This document shows, piece by piece, positions 1 to 5,524 of a stretch of DNA of 5,617 nucleotides. The DNA lies in the NCBI GenBank assembly GCA_003444085.1, contig DLVL01000110.1:1-5617 (forward strand). The letters run 5' to 3'. This DNA is from Kosmotogaceae bacterium. GTDB lineage: Bacteria > Thermotogota > Thermotogae > Petrotogales > Kosmotogaceae. The notes below the pieces were generated by a model. That model had not been told where the DNA came from. It searched no databases and worked only from the letters and a program-made list of their open reading frames with translations. The position numbers were made by a program, and so were the translations under genes. Position 1 is the stretch's first letter, and every line of letters begins with the position of its first letter.

Positions 1-66
1 TCTTTGTAACCCTGGACCCGGGAACATGGACTCGAAACTTATGTTTTTTCAAGTGCGGTTGAGAGA
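1..66. repeat. Dispersed heptad repeat, copy 1 (cut by window edge)
   Basis: Bases 1-61 match 3767-3827 at 58 of 61 positions without gaps (differences at 24, 26 and 51), and bases 1-23 match 5595-5617 exactly. The copy contains heptads ACCCTGG (9-15), ACCCGGG (16-22), the degenerate AACATGG (23-29) and ACTCGAA (30-36). It ends in an inverted repeat, ACTCGAAA (30-37) against TTTCAAGT (47-54). Here one stem base pair is lost (C-A), whereas copy 2 is perfect. The left part of the copy lies beyond the window. It overlaps the 3' end and stop codon of the decayed MocR gene on the minus strand. Confidence 0.9.
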
Positions 67-1508
67 GTTCGGTTGGGCAAGCCCGTTACGACTTCCAACG
101 AAGACACGAAGACGAAGCCGAGCCTTATGTTGCTTCTTCTGTCATCACTGAAGAAAGATAATCTGCCTGGTATAACCAGGACCCCCTTCTCTTCTGCAAT
201 AACACACACTCTGTCCGTGTCGAATCCTTCGGGAAACTCTAACCAGAAGAAGTATCCTCCATCCGGAGGGCTGTATTTGATGAATGTTGGAAGATGTTCA
301 TTGCATGCTTTCTCCATCAGCTTTCGTTTCTGTGCATAGGTCTTGATGAGCTAATCTCTATGTTCATCATATGCACCAGATGATAAGAACCTGGCAGCAA
401 TGAGTTGGTTAATCCCAGGAACGCAGATAATGGATATCTTGATCAGAAGACTCAGCCTGTCAATCAGTGATTTTGGAGCGATAATCCAGCCAACTCTTAA
501 CCCTAGCGCAAACGTCTTCGATATGCTGCCTACTTCAATAACACATCCCTCGCGATCATAACAATCATAACACCTTAAGGTTGTCGGATAAGGTCTTTCA
601 TACTGCAGTTCCGAAAAGACCGTGTCGTCTATCAGAGGTACTCTGTAATTCTCTGCTAGGCGCACAAGGATTTCCTTTCTGTGCTCAGGCATATTAGATC
701 CTGTCGGATTGTGAGAGCAACTCATCATATATATGAACTTCACCTCAGATCTCTTCAGAACCTCCTCGAGTTCTGCTGTGTTGATTCATTCTCTGGTTCT
801 TCGTGTGGGAGTAACTCTTAGTTTCACCGTCTTCGCGAGGTTGATCACGTGGCAGTATCTAGGCTCTTCGATGACAACATGATCTTCAGCAGACGAAAGA
901 GCACTGAAAAGCACGTAACTAGCTTGTTGAGCACCATTAGTGATCATCAGGTCCACTGTTGAGAGCTGTTGGCCTGACTGCCTTATCCGTATCGAGAGGA
1001 TTTTCGTCAGTTGCTTCAGACCCTGACGATGTGAATAGTTCATCATGTCCGTGAACTCGTCAGCACTCAAGTCCTGCAAGATATGTTCCATAAGGGTTGC
1101 AGGTAGATCAGTCAGTTTTGGAGCACCAGAATCAAAACGGATCAACTTCTTGTCAGAAAGAGTTGTGCTGAAGTGCCCATATTTCTGTTTTCTTACATTT
1201 GGGCTCTCGAGGTTTCTCAGCCTGGCGGTCCACGCGACTGCGTCAAACTTGTTTTCATCAACTTCTCTTGCTCCGGATGATAGGTGCCGCTTCCACTGAT
1301 CGAGTCAACAAGCTCATCGTATTCCAGTTCACGGTAAGTCTTAACCACGACGCTTCTACTTACAGGATTATCGCCAGTTGTCTGTGTGAAGGCAGCCTAG
1401 TTCCGACCGCAGTTCTCCTCTAAGAATCGCTTCAGAGATCTGTTTCGCAAGCTGCCTGGATATCGGAACCGAGGAGCCCTTTGCCAGTTTTAACTTTACA
1501 CCCAGCAC
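39..1508 (-). pseudogene. MocR-family transcriptional regulator (GntR HTH + aminotransferase-like domain), decayed
   Basis: MocR proteins are GntR-family DNA-binding regulators with a PLP-binding fold-type I aminotransferase-like effector domain. Reading the minus strand from a GTG at 1508, the pieces reassemble into about 490 codons, a normal MocR length. The N-terminal winged helix (about 1490-1285) shows AKQISEAILRGELRS, LPSHRQLAIIL, VSRSVVVKTYRELEYDEL and GSGTY. The effector domain (1145-39) shows ITNGAQQA, EEPRYCHV, HNPTG (713-699), DDTVFSEL, the PLP-lysine motif SISKTFALGLRVGW (Lys codon 518-516) and NIRLGF near the C-terminus. Lesions: frameshifts near 1403, 1365 and 1282, each a net loss of one base modulo three, and in-frame stops TGA (786-788, apparently from a GGA glycine codon) and TAG (351-353). 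Bases 1145-39 otherwise stay in one frame. A Shine-Dalgarno remains upstream, and I see no target gene beside it. The family call is firm; the regulated pathway is unknown. Confidence 0.9.
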
Positions 1509-1513
1509 AGCAA

Positions 1514-1519
1514 TCACCT
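1514..1519 (-). promoter_or_regulatory. Relict Shine-Dalgarno of the MocR pseudogene
   Basis: The minus strand reads AGGTGA five bases before the GTG at 1508-1506. This decides the start used for the reconstructed gene, because the reading frame from this GTG runs directly into the GntR helix-turn-helix. No convincing -35/-10 pair is visible in the 100 bases upstream. Confidence 0.55.
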
Positions 1520-1733
1520 CATTGAGATTCTACTCCCGTCTGAGCAAAGTGGTGCGATCCGCTTTGACTCAGTTAAGAACAGTCCACTTCGCGACATTTT
1601 AAAAACGTATTTCAGAGTGAAATGCAGGCGACTGCCACTTGTGTCTTCCGGAGGAGCGGACTGCCGAAACTCGGGCTACTCCGACAGGGTTTCTCACTTA
1701 AGAAGACATATGATCACATCAGGAGGGTAGGGC
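1520..1733. other. Non-coding stretch upstream of the MocR pseudogene
   Basis: I see no recognisable coding sequence on either strand, no clear promoter pair and no tRNA-like structure. The last part holds the Shine-Dalgarno AGGAGGG (1721-1727) of the small plus-strand ORF that follows. A MocR regulator often acts on a divergent gene, but none survives here. Confidence 0.4.
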
Positions 1734-1943
1734 ATGATGTTCCCTTTTGTTTACGAACTATGTGAGTACAGAATCGAGGAGCTTATGAAGGAAGCCAAAG
1801 AGATACGGTTGGCTCGCATGGCCAAGAGTATGTGTATAGGTGATGAGCAAGACAGCATCTCTTCATGTACACAACGACGATGGTACAGAAAACCCAGGAA
1901 GAGCAGAGTAATAGCTCGACCTTTAAGGGACAGGAGGAATTGA
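1734..1943 (+). CDS. Small hypothetical protein (69 residues)
   Basis: I do not recognise this protein. The ATG at 1734 lies six bases after a strong Shine-Dalgarno, AGGAGGG (1721-1727), and is followed by a second ATG. The first half is acidic/basic and probably helical (MMFPFVYELCEYRIEELMKE, then a KEIRLARMAKS stretch), with hydrophobic residues at helix-like spacing. The second half changes abruptly to a very Arg-rich tail (about residues 48-69) that looks non-native, and the overlapping +1 frame is Glu/Lys/Gln-rich. One reading is that an original gene was frameshifted near 1855-1865 and now ends early. No promoter is obvious and no neighbour suggests a role. The main support is the Shine-Dalgarno and the coding-like N-terminal half. 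Confidence 0.4.
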   Translation: MMFPFVYELCEYRIEELMKEAKEIRLARMAKSMCIGDEQDSISSCTQRRWYRKPRKSRVIARPLRDRRN

Positions 1944-2071
1944 AGATAATGAGAAGAAGCATGAATAAGAAGAAGATTACTAGAGATAGAGAGATAGAGA
2001 TTCAGAACGAAATCATGAACAATAAGCGAAGATCTTCATTGCCCTACTTTGGTCTCTGGTATTATCTCTAG
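1865..2071 (+). other. Possible out-of-frame continuation or chance ORF
   Basis: An open frame overlapping the previous ORF runs from ATG 1865 to TAG 2069-2071. It is rich in Glu, Lys, Gln, Arg and Asn, including a purine-rich stretch (1949-2030) that encodes many charged residues. It has no good Shine-Dalgarno: an AGGAGG at 1932-1937 is 11 bases from the internal ATG at 1949. It could be the shifted C-terminal part of the small gene at 1734, or a chance product of purine-rich DNA. Confidence 0.2.
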
Positions 2072-2114
2072 ATTAAGTGCAGTGTGAAATAACCAGCCTG
2101 AGCAAAAAAGGGGG

Positions 2115-2459
2115 TCAAATGCTATTCTCCCTGAAAGAATCCCAGAATACCCAAAACCGTTCTTTAAGATGCCCGGTTGATTCCGGATGAAGGTTTTCGC
2201 AGAAGTCCAGGAGGTTCATCTGAATCTTCTGCTGTGAATGCTTTGAGTCTGCCCCTTCAACTACCAGAATAGTATGACGATTCGTGATTATTGCAGAGAA
2301 AGCTTTTGGGTAACACCCATGCTAACAAGATGCTGTTCACGGTAGTATGTGTTACTCGAGACTTGCTTCGCCTGCAAATAACCCGCGAGCAAGGTTGATC
2401 ATCAGGGTCGTTTTGCGCCGGTAAGGGCGGTTTTTTGTCTGGAGGATCGTCAGTCGATA
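2115..2459 (-). pseudogene. Decayed coding remnant of unknown identity
   Basis: Downstream of the WD40 gene the minus strand contains coding-like pieces in different frames. One (2426-2352) reads RPYRRKTTLMINLARGLF and then AGEASLE before a TAA. Its KTT-containing start vaguely resembles the end of an NTPase P-loop, but the glycines are missing. A second (about 2309 to the TGA at 2115-2117) reads AIITNRHTILVVEGADSK, then a helical stretch with LLDFCENLHPES and KERFWVFWDSFRENSI. The amino-acid texture looks like real protein, but no intact start or Shine-Dalgarno exists and I cannot name the family. It may be one broken gene or two fragments. The simplest view is a dead gene that once followed the WD40 gene. 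Confidence 0.35.
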
Positions 2460-3353
2460 TTATTGAATAGGCATCTTCCAGACCCAAATAGTGTTGTCAC
2501 TTGAGCCCGATACAATGTATTCCCCGCTGGTGCTTATTGCTACTGAGTTCACTGCGGCTTTATGGCCTTCAAGTGTCTTTATGCCTTTTCCTGTTTCCAA
2601 CTCCCAGATTCTTATAGTCTTATCTTCTGATCCAGATACAATAGACTTTCCATCAGGACTCACTACTATCGATTTCACACAGTCTGAATGACCTTCAAAT
2701 GCCCGGGTTCTGCCTGTTAGCAGTCCCCACGTTCGTATCGATCCATCGCGTGAGCCAGAGACTGCATGCTTGCCGTCACGACTTATAGCCACTGTGGTAA
2801 CGGCGGCATTATGACCCTTCAGCGTCTCTATCTCCCATCCCGTAGCCATCTTCCAGACTTTGATTGCCCCGTCTTCAGGACCAGATATTACATACTTCCC
2901 ATCAGGACTTATTGCTATGGAATTGACGGCAGAGGAATGTCCTTTCAGCACACGCGATTCTATTCCTGTAGCCAGTTCCCAAACTTTGATGGTCTTGTCG
3001 ATTGAGCCGGAAAGAACATACTTCCCGTCCGGGCTTATTGATAGTGTCGTTACCCCTTCGTCGTGCCCTTCAAATGTTCTTATATCTTCTCCCGTTTCCA
3101 GTTTCCAAACCTTTATCGTGTTATCACGTGAACCGGACAAGACAAACTTGCCGTTTGGAGTGATCAGTATCGAGTTCACTTGTTCTGTATGCCCTTCAAG
3201 TACCCTTATCTCTCTTCCTGTTTCCAGCTCCCAGATTCTTATAGTCGTATCTTCTGATCCGGATACGATGTACTTATCGTCAGGAGTTATCGCTACGGAG
3301 GCAACAGGACCTGAATGGCCTTCAAGAGAATGTGGCCATGATTTATTCTCCAC
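2460..3353 (-). CDS. WD40-repeat protein, single seven-bladed beta-propeller
   Basis: The 297 residues consist of seven WD40 repeats at about 10-51, 52-93, 94-135, 136-177, 178-218, 219-260 and 261-297. Each shows a GH dipeptide (LEGH/FEGH/LKGH), an SPDGK-type turn, SGSxDxTI and a terminal W (IW/VW/TW). Seven blades make a closed propeller, and the N-terminal KSWPHS segment can supply the outer strand that closes the last blade. There is no signal peptide, membrane segment, kinase, NTPase or other effector domain, so the product is probably a cytoplasmic protein-binding scaffold; its partner is unknown. GTG at 3353 is chosen because AGGAGG lies eight bases upstream. Blade 5 is one residue shorter (TWGLLTGRTRA), and blade 4 has SGPED in place of SGSxD. 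The gene is transcribed alone from its own promoter, and only a decayed remnant follows it. The fold call is very sure; the biological role is not known. Confidence 0.96.
   Translation of the reverse strand: MENKSWPHSLEGHSGPVASVAITPDDKYIVSGSEDTTIRIWELETGREIRVLEGHTEQVNSILITPNGKFVLSGSRDNTIKVWKLETGEDIRTFEGHDEGVTTLSISPDGKYVLSGSIDKTIKVWELATGIESRVLKGHSSAVNSIAISPDGKYVISGPEDGAIKVWKMATGWEIETLKGHNAAVTTVAISRDGKHAVSGSRDGSIRTWGLLTGRTRAFEGHSDCVKSIVVSPDGKSIVSGSEDKTIRIWELETGKGIKTLEGHKAAVNSVAISTSGEYIVSGSSDNTIWVWKMPIQ
2463..3326 (-). repeat. Seven tandem 126-bp WD40-coding units
   Basis: The DNA itself is a tandem repeat with a 126-base period (42 codons); the fifth unit is three bases shorter and the last ends early at the gene end. 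Recurrent blocks such as the strand equivalents of TTAAGAATCTGGGAG-like W-motif codons and GGCCATTC are visible in several units. Nucleotide-level similarity suggests fairly recent unit duplication or ongoing gene conversion, and makes the array prone to slippage and misassembly. Confidence 0.85.
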
Positions 3354-3361
3354 GCACTTCT

Positions 3362-3367
3362 CCTCCT
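3362..3367 (-). promoter_or_regulatory. Shine-Dalgarno of the WD40 gene
   Basis: AGGAGG on the minus strand, within the longer purine tract GGAAGGAGGAGAAG, lies eight bases before the GTG at 3353-3351. This fixes the start at GTG. Confidence 0.85.
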
Positions 3368-3384
3368 TCCGGGGAGCGGTGACG

Positions 3385-3400
3385 GCAGAATCGCTTCTGC
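3385..3400 (-). promoter_or_regulatory. Perfect hairpin in the WD40 leader
   Basis: GCAGAA (3385-3390) and TTCTGC (3395-3400) form a six-base-pair stem with a four-base loop. It sits in the predicted 5' leader, about 17 bases upstream of the Shine-Dalgarno. It has no T-run, so it is unlikely to be a terminator; it could stabilise the transcript or be chance. Confidence 0.35.
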
Positions 3401-3452
3401 ATCCTTAACCCATATTAAGAGATCAGATTTGGCTTTGTATATGGATAAGGCT

Positions 3453-3480
3453 AGTATAACAGCATTATCAGCTCAGGCAA
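3453..3480 (-). promoter_or_regulatory. Sigma-70-type promoter with extended -10 for the WD40 gene
   Basis: On the minus strand, TTGCCT (3480-3475) and TATACT (3458-3453) are separated by 16 bases. The bases before the -10 read TGT, giving a TGnTATACT extended -10. Transcription would begin near 3446, leaving a leader of about 90 bases with a hairpin. The -10 matches consensus at five of six positions and the -35 at four of six. Confidence 0.6.
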
Positions 3481-3543
3481 AATACATTCAACGAGATGAA
3501 GACCAAGTGCGGGTGATCAATTGCGGGTTTGAAGAGCAGCCAC

Positions 3544-3571
3544 AGGTTAGAGGTTCAAGGTTACAGGTTCA
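3544..3571 (-). repeat. Four perfect-phase AGGTTNN heptads
   Basis: Units AGGTTAG (3544), AGGTTCA (3551), AGGTTAC (3558) and AGGTTCA (3565) follow without gaps. On the minus strand this is a series of AACCT heptads, a degenerate relative in opposite orientation of the ACCCTGG heptads found 160 bases further on. Confidence 0.8.
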
Positions 3572-3607
3572 AGTAGGAAAACAACTGGCAGAAAAAGATA
3601 CGACTTG

Positions 3608-3638
3608 CGAAAACTCCGCTGTGCGAGAATTCCGACTT
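3608..3638. repeat. CGAAAACTCC module, copy A
   Basis: This 31-base block matches 5407-5437 at 28 of 31 positions without gaps. Internally it is a near duplication: CGAAAACTCC followed about 16 bases later by CGAGAATTCC. In both copies it lies roughly 90-120 bases before the ACCCTGG heptad array and in the same orientation, so the two modules belong to one composite repeat. Confidence 0.8.
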
Positions 3639-3677
3639 ACGTTAATCCTTTTTTGGAAGACGCTTTCAGTAGTGTAG

Positions 3678-3714
3678 GGGCACCAGCATGCTGTGCCCTT
3701 CGGATGAAATCCGA
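3678..3714. repeat. Two adjacent perfect hairpins in the repeat region
   Basis: GGGCAC (3678-3683) pairs with GTGCCC (3693-3698) around a loop that contains the palindrome AGCATGCT. One base later, TCGGAT (3700-3705) pairs with ATCCGA (3709-3714) around a GAA loop. Neither is followed by a T-run, so these are not ordinary terminators. They lie between the CGAAAACTCC module and the heptad array. Confidence 0.7.
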
Positions 3715-3731
3715 CTCCCGACGTACCGTAA

Positions 3732-3802
3732 ACCCCGGACCCTGGAACTCGGGACCCTGGACTGTGTCTTTGTAACCCTGGACCCGGGACCCTGGACTCG
3801 AA
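3732..3802 (+). repeat. ACCCTGG heptad array, copy 2
   Basis: Reading on the plus strand: ACCCCGG (3732), ACCCTGG (3739), AACTCGG (3746), a one-base slip, ACCCTGG (3754), two diverged heptads, ACCCTGG (3775), ACCCGGG (3782), ACCCTGG (3789) and ACTCGAA (3796). The 59 bases 3731-3789 are identical to 5559-5617. The array continues into the inverted repeat at 3796-3820. Confidence 0.9.
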
Positions 3803-3820
3803 ACTTATGTTTTTTCGAGT
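3796..3820. repeat. Eight-base-pair inverted repeat closing the dispersed repeat
   Basis: ACTCGAAA (3796-3803) and TTTCGAGT (3813-3820) are perfectly complementary around a nine-base loop. The same structure, with one mismatch, closes copy 1 at 30-54. The similarity between copies fades after the following GCGGTTG (3821-3827), so this hairpin marks the right boundary of the conserved repeat. T-rich sequence lies within the plus-strand loop and stem and not after it, so terminator activity is uncertain. Confidence 0.75.
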
Positions 3821-3881
3821 GCGGTTGGGTAGATCGGTTTGACAGACTCGGGTATGGGTTGGAAAGGTTCGCCAAGAACAG

Positions 3882-3898
3882 AGGAGAAGATGTCTCCT
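3882..3898. terminator. Weak hairpin downstream of the ATPase gene
   Basis: AGGAGA (3882-3887) and TCTCCT (3893-3898) form a six-base-pair stem with a five-base loop, about 40 bases beyond the ATPase stop codon. On the minus strand it is followed by CTGTTCTT, not a true T-run, so it would be a poor intrinsic terminator. No better candidate lies between the gene and the repeat. Confidence 0.25.
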
Positions 3899-3935
3899 TT
3901 GACGGCATTGGTCAGACTGCATCGTTCTTTCGCAG

Positions 3936-5297
3936 TTAACGACTCCTCGTAACACTGAGGACCTGATCAAGGTCATCCATGCTGATCTTGATGATTTCCC
4001 GGGAGATACTCTTCTTGAAGCCCGATCTGCTAACCATGGCATACGTCTTGCTCTTAGGCGATTTCAGATACTCGCACTTCTGCAGAAAAGCCTGAGCGGT
4101 CTTTGAATCAACAGGTTTATTGGTCCATTTGCATTCCACAAAGAGCACGCTGTCTTCGTTCTGCCCAACAAGGTCAATCTCATAAGCCTTATCTCTTGTT
4201 CCCGGGACCTTCCCCCAGTGCTTGCCCATCTTGCTAGGTTTAATGGGAATCATCCCTGCGTCAAAGAGCTTGGGGATGAGAGACCTGACAACATGTTCAA
4301 ATCTGGTTCCTGTGATTTGCGGTAATCTTCTGATCGTGTTTGTCAGTGCTTGATCAGGGTCGAATTCAATCTCTTCCGTCTGGGAATAGACCTGACCAAA
4401 CCAGAAACTCAGGAAGTTGTCAGCTATTCTGTATCGTAGACCTCTCTTTGAACTGGAAAGCATATTCTCGACTTTCTCGATTATGCCGTAGCGGTCAGCT
4501 AACTCGGAAACGTATTTCATTGCTTTTGTTCGTTCCATAGCAGTTCTATCAACAATTTCTGAAGCATCCCTGTCGTTGGTTCCGATGGCTTTGAGCACAG
4601 CGAAATAACCTGGATGCTCACTACCAAATTCAGTAATCAGCAGGTTTCTTCCTTCTTCCCTGAAAGGTGCAAAAGGGCTGAAGAAGAGTTCTTCAAGCGA
4701 AGTGCCAGGGAGTTTCTTTTCTTGAATCCTCCAGAGATAATGCGGGACACCACCCAGAACTGCATACCACTCCACAATATCCGCTAGAGAATAACCAAAG
4801 CTGGAAAGCATCTCGTAAACGTCTTCAAAGGCGAAAGCTTTGAGCTCAATCAGATGGTCTGCTCTCCCGAACAAAGGTTCTCTGGAGTCATTGAAGATCC
4901 TCTTCATCATTCCTGCATACGAACCACAAAGGATCAACAAAGAGTCTCCCTTGTATTCATCCCACACTTTCTGCAGAACCGAGAAGACAGAACTATCAAC
5001 CCTTAGAAAGTTCTGAAATTCATCAAGGATTATTACTTCTTCCTTAGCTAGCATATTCCTGAAGAAGACTTCCCAGGAGTCATAATGAGCTTCACTTAGT
5101 TGATGAGAGAAATCTTTGAGCATTGTTTCACTGGAACGGGTATCAACAAAAAGATAGCAGGCATCAGGGAAAGCTCTGTGCAGAAGCGCAGTTTTTCCAA
5201 TCCGCCTTCGTCCATAAATTGCGATCATGGTCTTGCGCTTTCTGTCTTTCATGTTCTTCAGGAATTCAACTTCTCTCTTCCGGTCAAAGAAATCCAC
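3936..5297 (-). CDS. AAA ATPase (ATPase_2 type) with C-terminal DUF234 / PD-(D/E)XK-like domain
   Basis: The protein is 453 residues, a usual length for this prokaryotic and archaeal family. In order: Walker A GRRRIGKT (29-36), Walker B VIILDE (88-93), a sensor-like CGSYAGMM (124-131), REPLFGRA (139-146) and the family-typical LGGVPHYL (181-188). A winged-helix-like segment follows (about 230-280). The DUF234 region begins at YRIADNFLSFWF (289-300). A nuclease-like motif comes next, EID (373-375) then ECK (388-390), matching the D-x(n)-ExK pattern of PD-(D/E)XK folds. ATP binding and hydrolysis are expected. Nuclease activity is only suggested, and family members' cellular roles are largely unknown. 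There is no signal peptide or membrane segment. The start is GTG 5297, because GGAG (5306-5309) lies eight bases upstream. The gene is intact, monocistronic and bracketed by same-orientation copies of the composite repeat, which suggests an accessory or mobile character. Confidence 0.95.
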   Translation of the reverse strand: MDFFDRKREVEFLKNMKDRKRKTMIAIYGRRRIGKTALLHRAFPDACYLFVDTRSSETMLKDFSHQLSEAHYDSWEVFFRNMLAKEEVIILDEFQNFLRVDSSVFSVLQKVWDEYKGDSLLILCGSYAGMMKRIFNDSREPLFGRADHLIELKAFAFEDVYEMLSSFGYSLADIVEWYAVLGGVPHYLWRIQEKKLPGTSLEELFFSPFAPFREEGRNLLITEFGSEHPGYFAVLKAIGTNDRDASEIVDRTAMERTKAMKYVSELADRYGIIEKVENMLSSSKRGLRYRIADNFLSFWFGQVYSQTEEIEFDPDQALTNTIRRLPQITGTRFEHVVRSLIPKLFDAGMIPIKPSKMGKHWGKVPGTRDKAYEIDLVGQNEDSVLFVECKWTNKPVDSKTAQAFLQKCEYLKSPKSKTYAMVSRSGFKKSISREIIKISMDDLDQVLSVTRSR

Positions 5298-5305
5298 ACT
5301 CTTAT

Positions 5306-5309
5306 CTCC
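5306..5309 (-). promoter_or_regulatory. Shine-Dalgarno of the ATPase gene
   Basis: GGAG (in GGAGATAAG on the minus strand) lies eight bases before the GTG at 5297-5295. An ATG overlapping this site (ATGGAG) is in another frame, so the GTG start is preferred. Confidence 0.65.
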
Positions 5310-5338
5310 ATTGTTTACTGGATAGTAACTTACTACTC

Positions 5339-5368
5339 AGTATACAATATCTAACGTGTCGAATTCAA
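5339..5368 (-). promoter_or_regulatory. Sigma-70-type promoter for the ATPase gene
   Basis: Minus-strand TTGAAT (5368-5363) and TATACT (5344-5339) are 18 bases apart, in AT-rich DNA directly upstream of the gene. The start of transcription would be near 5332, giving a leader of about 35 bases. The -10 is identical to that of the WD40 gene, but the TGn extension is absent. Confidence 0.5.
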
Positions 5369-5406
5369 GATTGTGTTTTGGCTCTACGAGATCGGGACAT
5401 GACGTA

Positions 5407-5437
5407 CGAAAACTCCACTGTGCGAAAACTCCGACTT
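5407..5437. repeat. CGAAAACTCC module, copy B
   Basis: The block matches 3608-3638 at 28 of 31 positions. The internal duplication is cleaner here: CGAAAACTCC at 5407 and again at 5424. It lies upstream of the ATPase promoter, whereas copy A lies downstream of the ATPase gene; both have the same orientation. Confidence 0.8.
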
Positions 5438-5524
5438 GAGAAAAAACCATGAAGCCGTGAGCGTCTCTCACTGTTCTTGAGATCCGTAGAAATATCTGGT
5501 CTTGTTCTTCTAGATCCCAACTAG
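5438..5524. other. Spacer between the two repeat modules
   Basis: This stretch joins the CGAAAACTCC module to the heptad array. It holds one small inverted repeat, GTGAG (5458-5462) with CTCAC (5468-5472). I see no gene. A minus-strand open frame across 5337-5540 appears to be translated repeat. Confidence 0.4.

Noticed and set aside
2416..2436. Plus-strand intrinsic terminator (CGCC/GGCG stem then six T)
   Set aside because: The stem is only four base pairs and no credible plus-strand gene ends just before it; it is the wrong strand for the WD40 gene.
2257..2487. Minus-strand 76-residue open frame overlapping the WD40 3' end
   Set aside because: It overlaps the WD40 gene, lacks its own ribosome site, and the better protein-like pieces in this region are in the other two frames.
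2860..3408. Plus-strand 182-residue open frame opposite the WD40 gene
   Set aside because: It is an antisense shadow of the 126-base coding repeat; long antisense frames are expected because no stop arises in a repeated unit.
3429..3677. Plus-strand 82-residue open frame
   Set aside because: It runs through the WD40 promoter and into the repeat modules, with no ribosome site or recognisable protein texture.
3666..3908. Minus-strand 80-residue open frame
   Set aside because: Most of it translates the heptad array (Arg-Val-Pro-Gly-Ser pattern); this is a typical spurious ORF from repeats.
3569..4042. Minus-strand 157-residue open frame
   Set aside because: It overlaps the ATPase 3' end in another frame and its Pro/Gly/Arg/Ser-rich middle is simply translated heptad repeat; no ribosome site.
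2460..5297. WD40 protein and DUF234 ATPase as one two-gene system
   Set aside because: They share a strand, but about 580 bases with repeats and a separate WD40 promoter lie between them; co-occurrence in other genomes would be needed before claiming a system.
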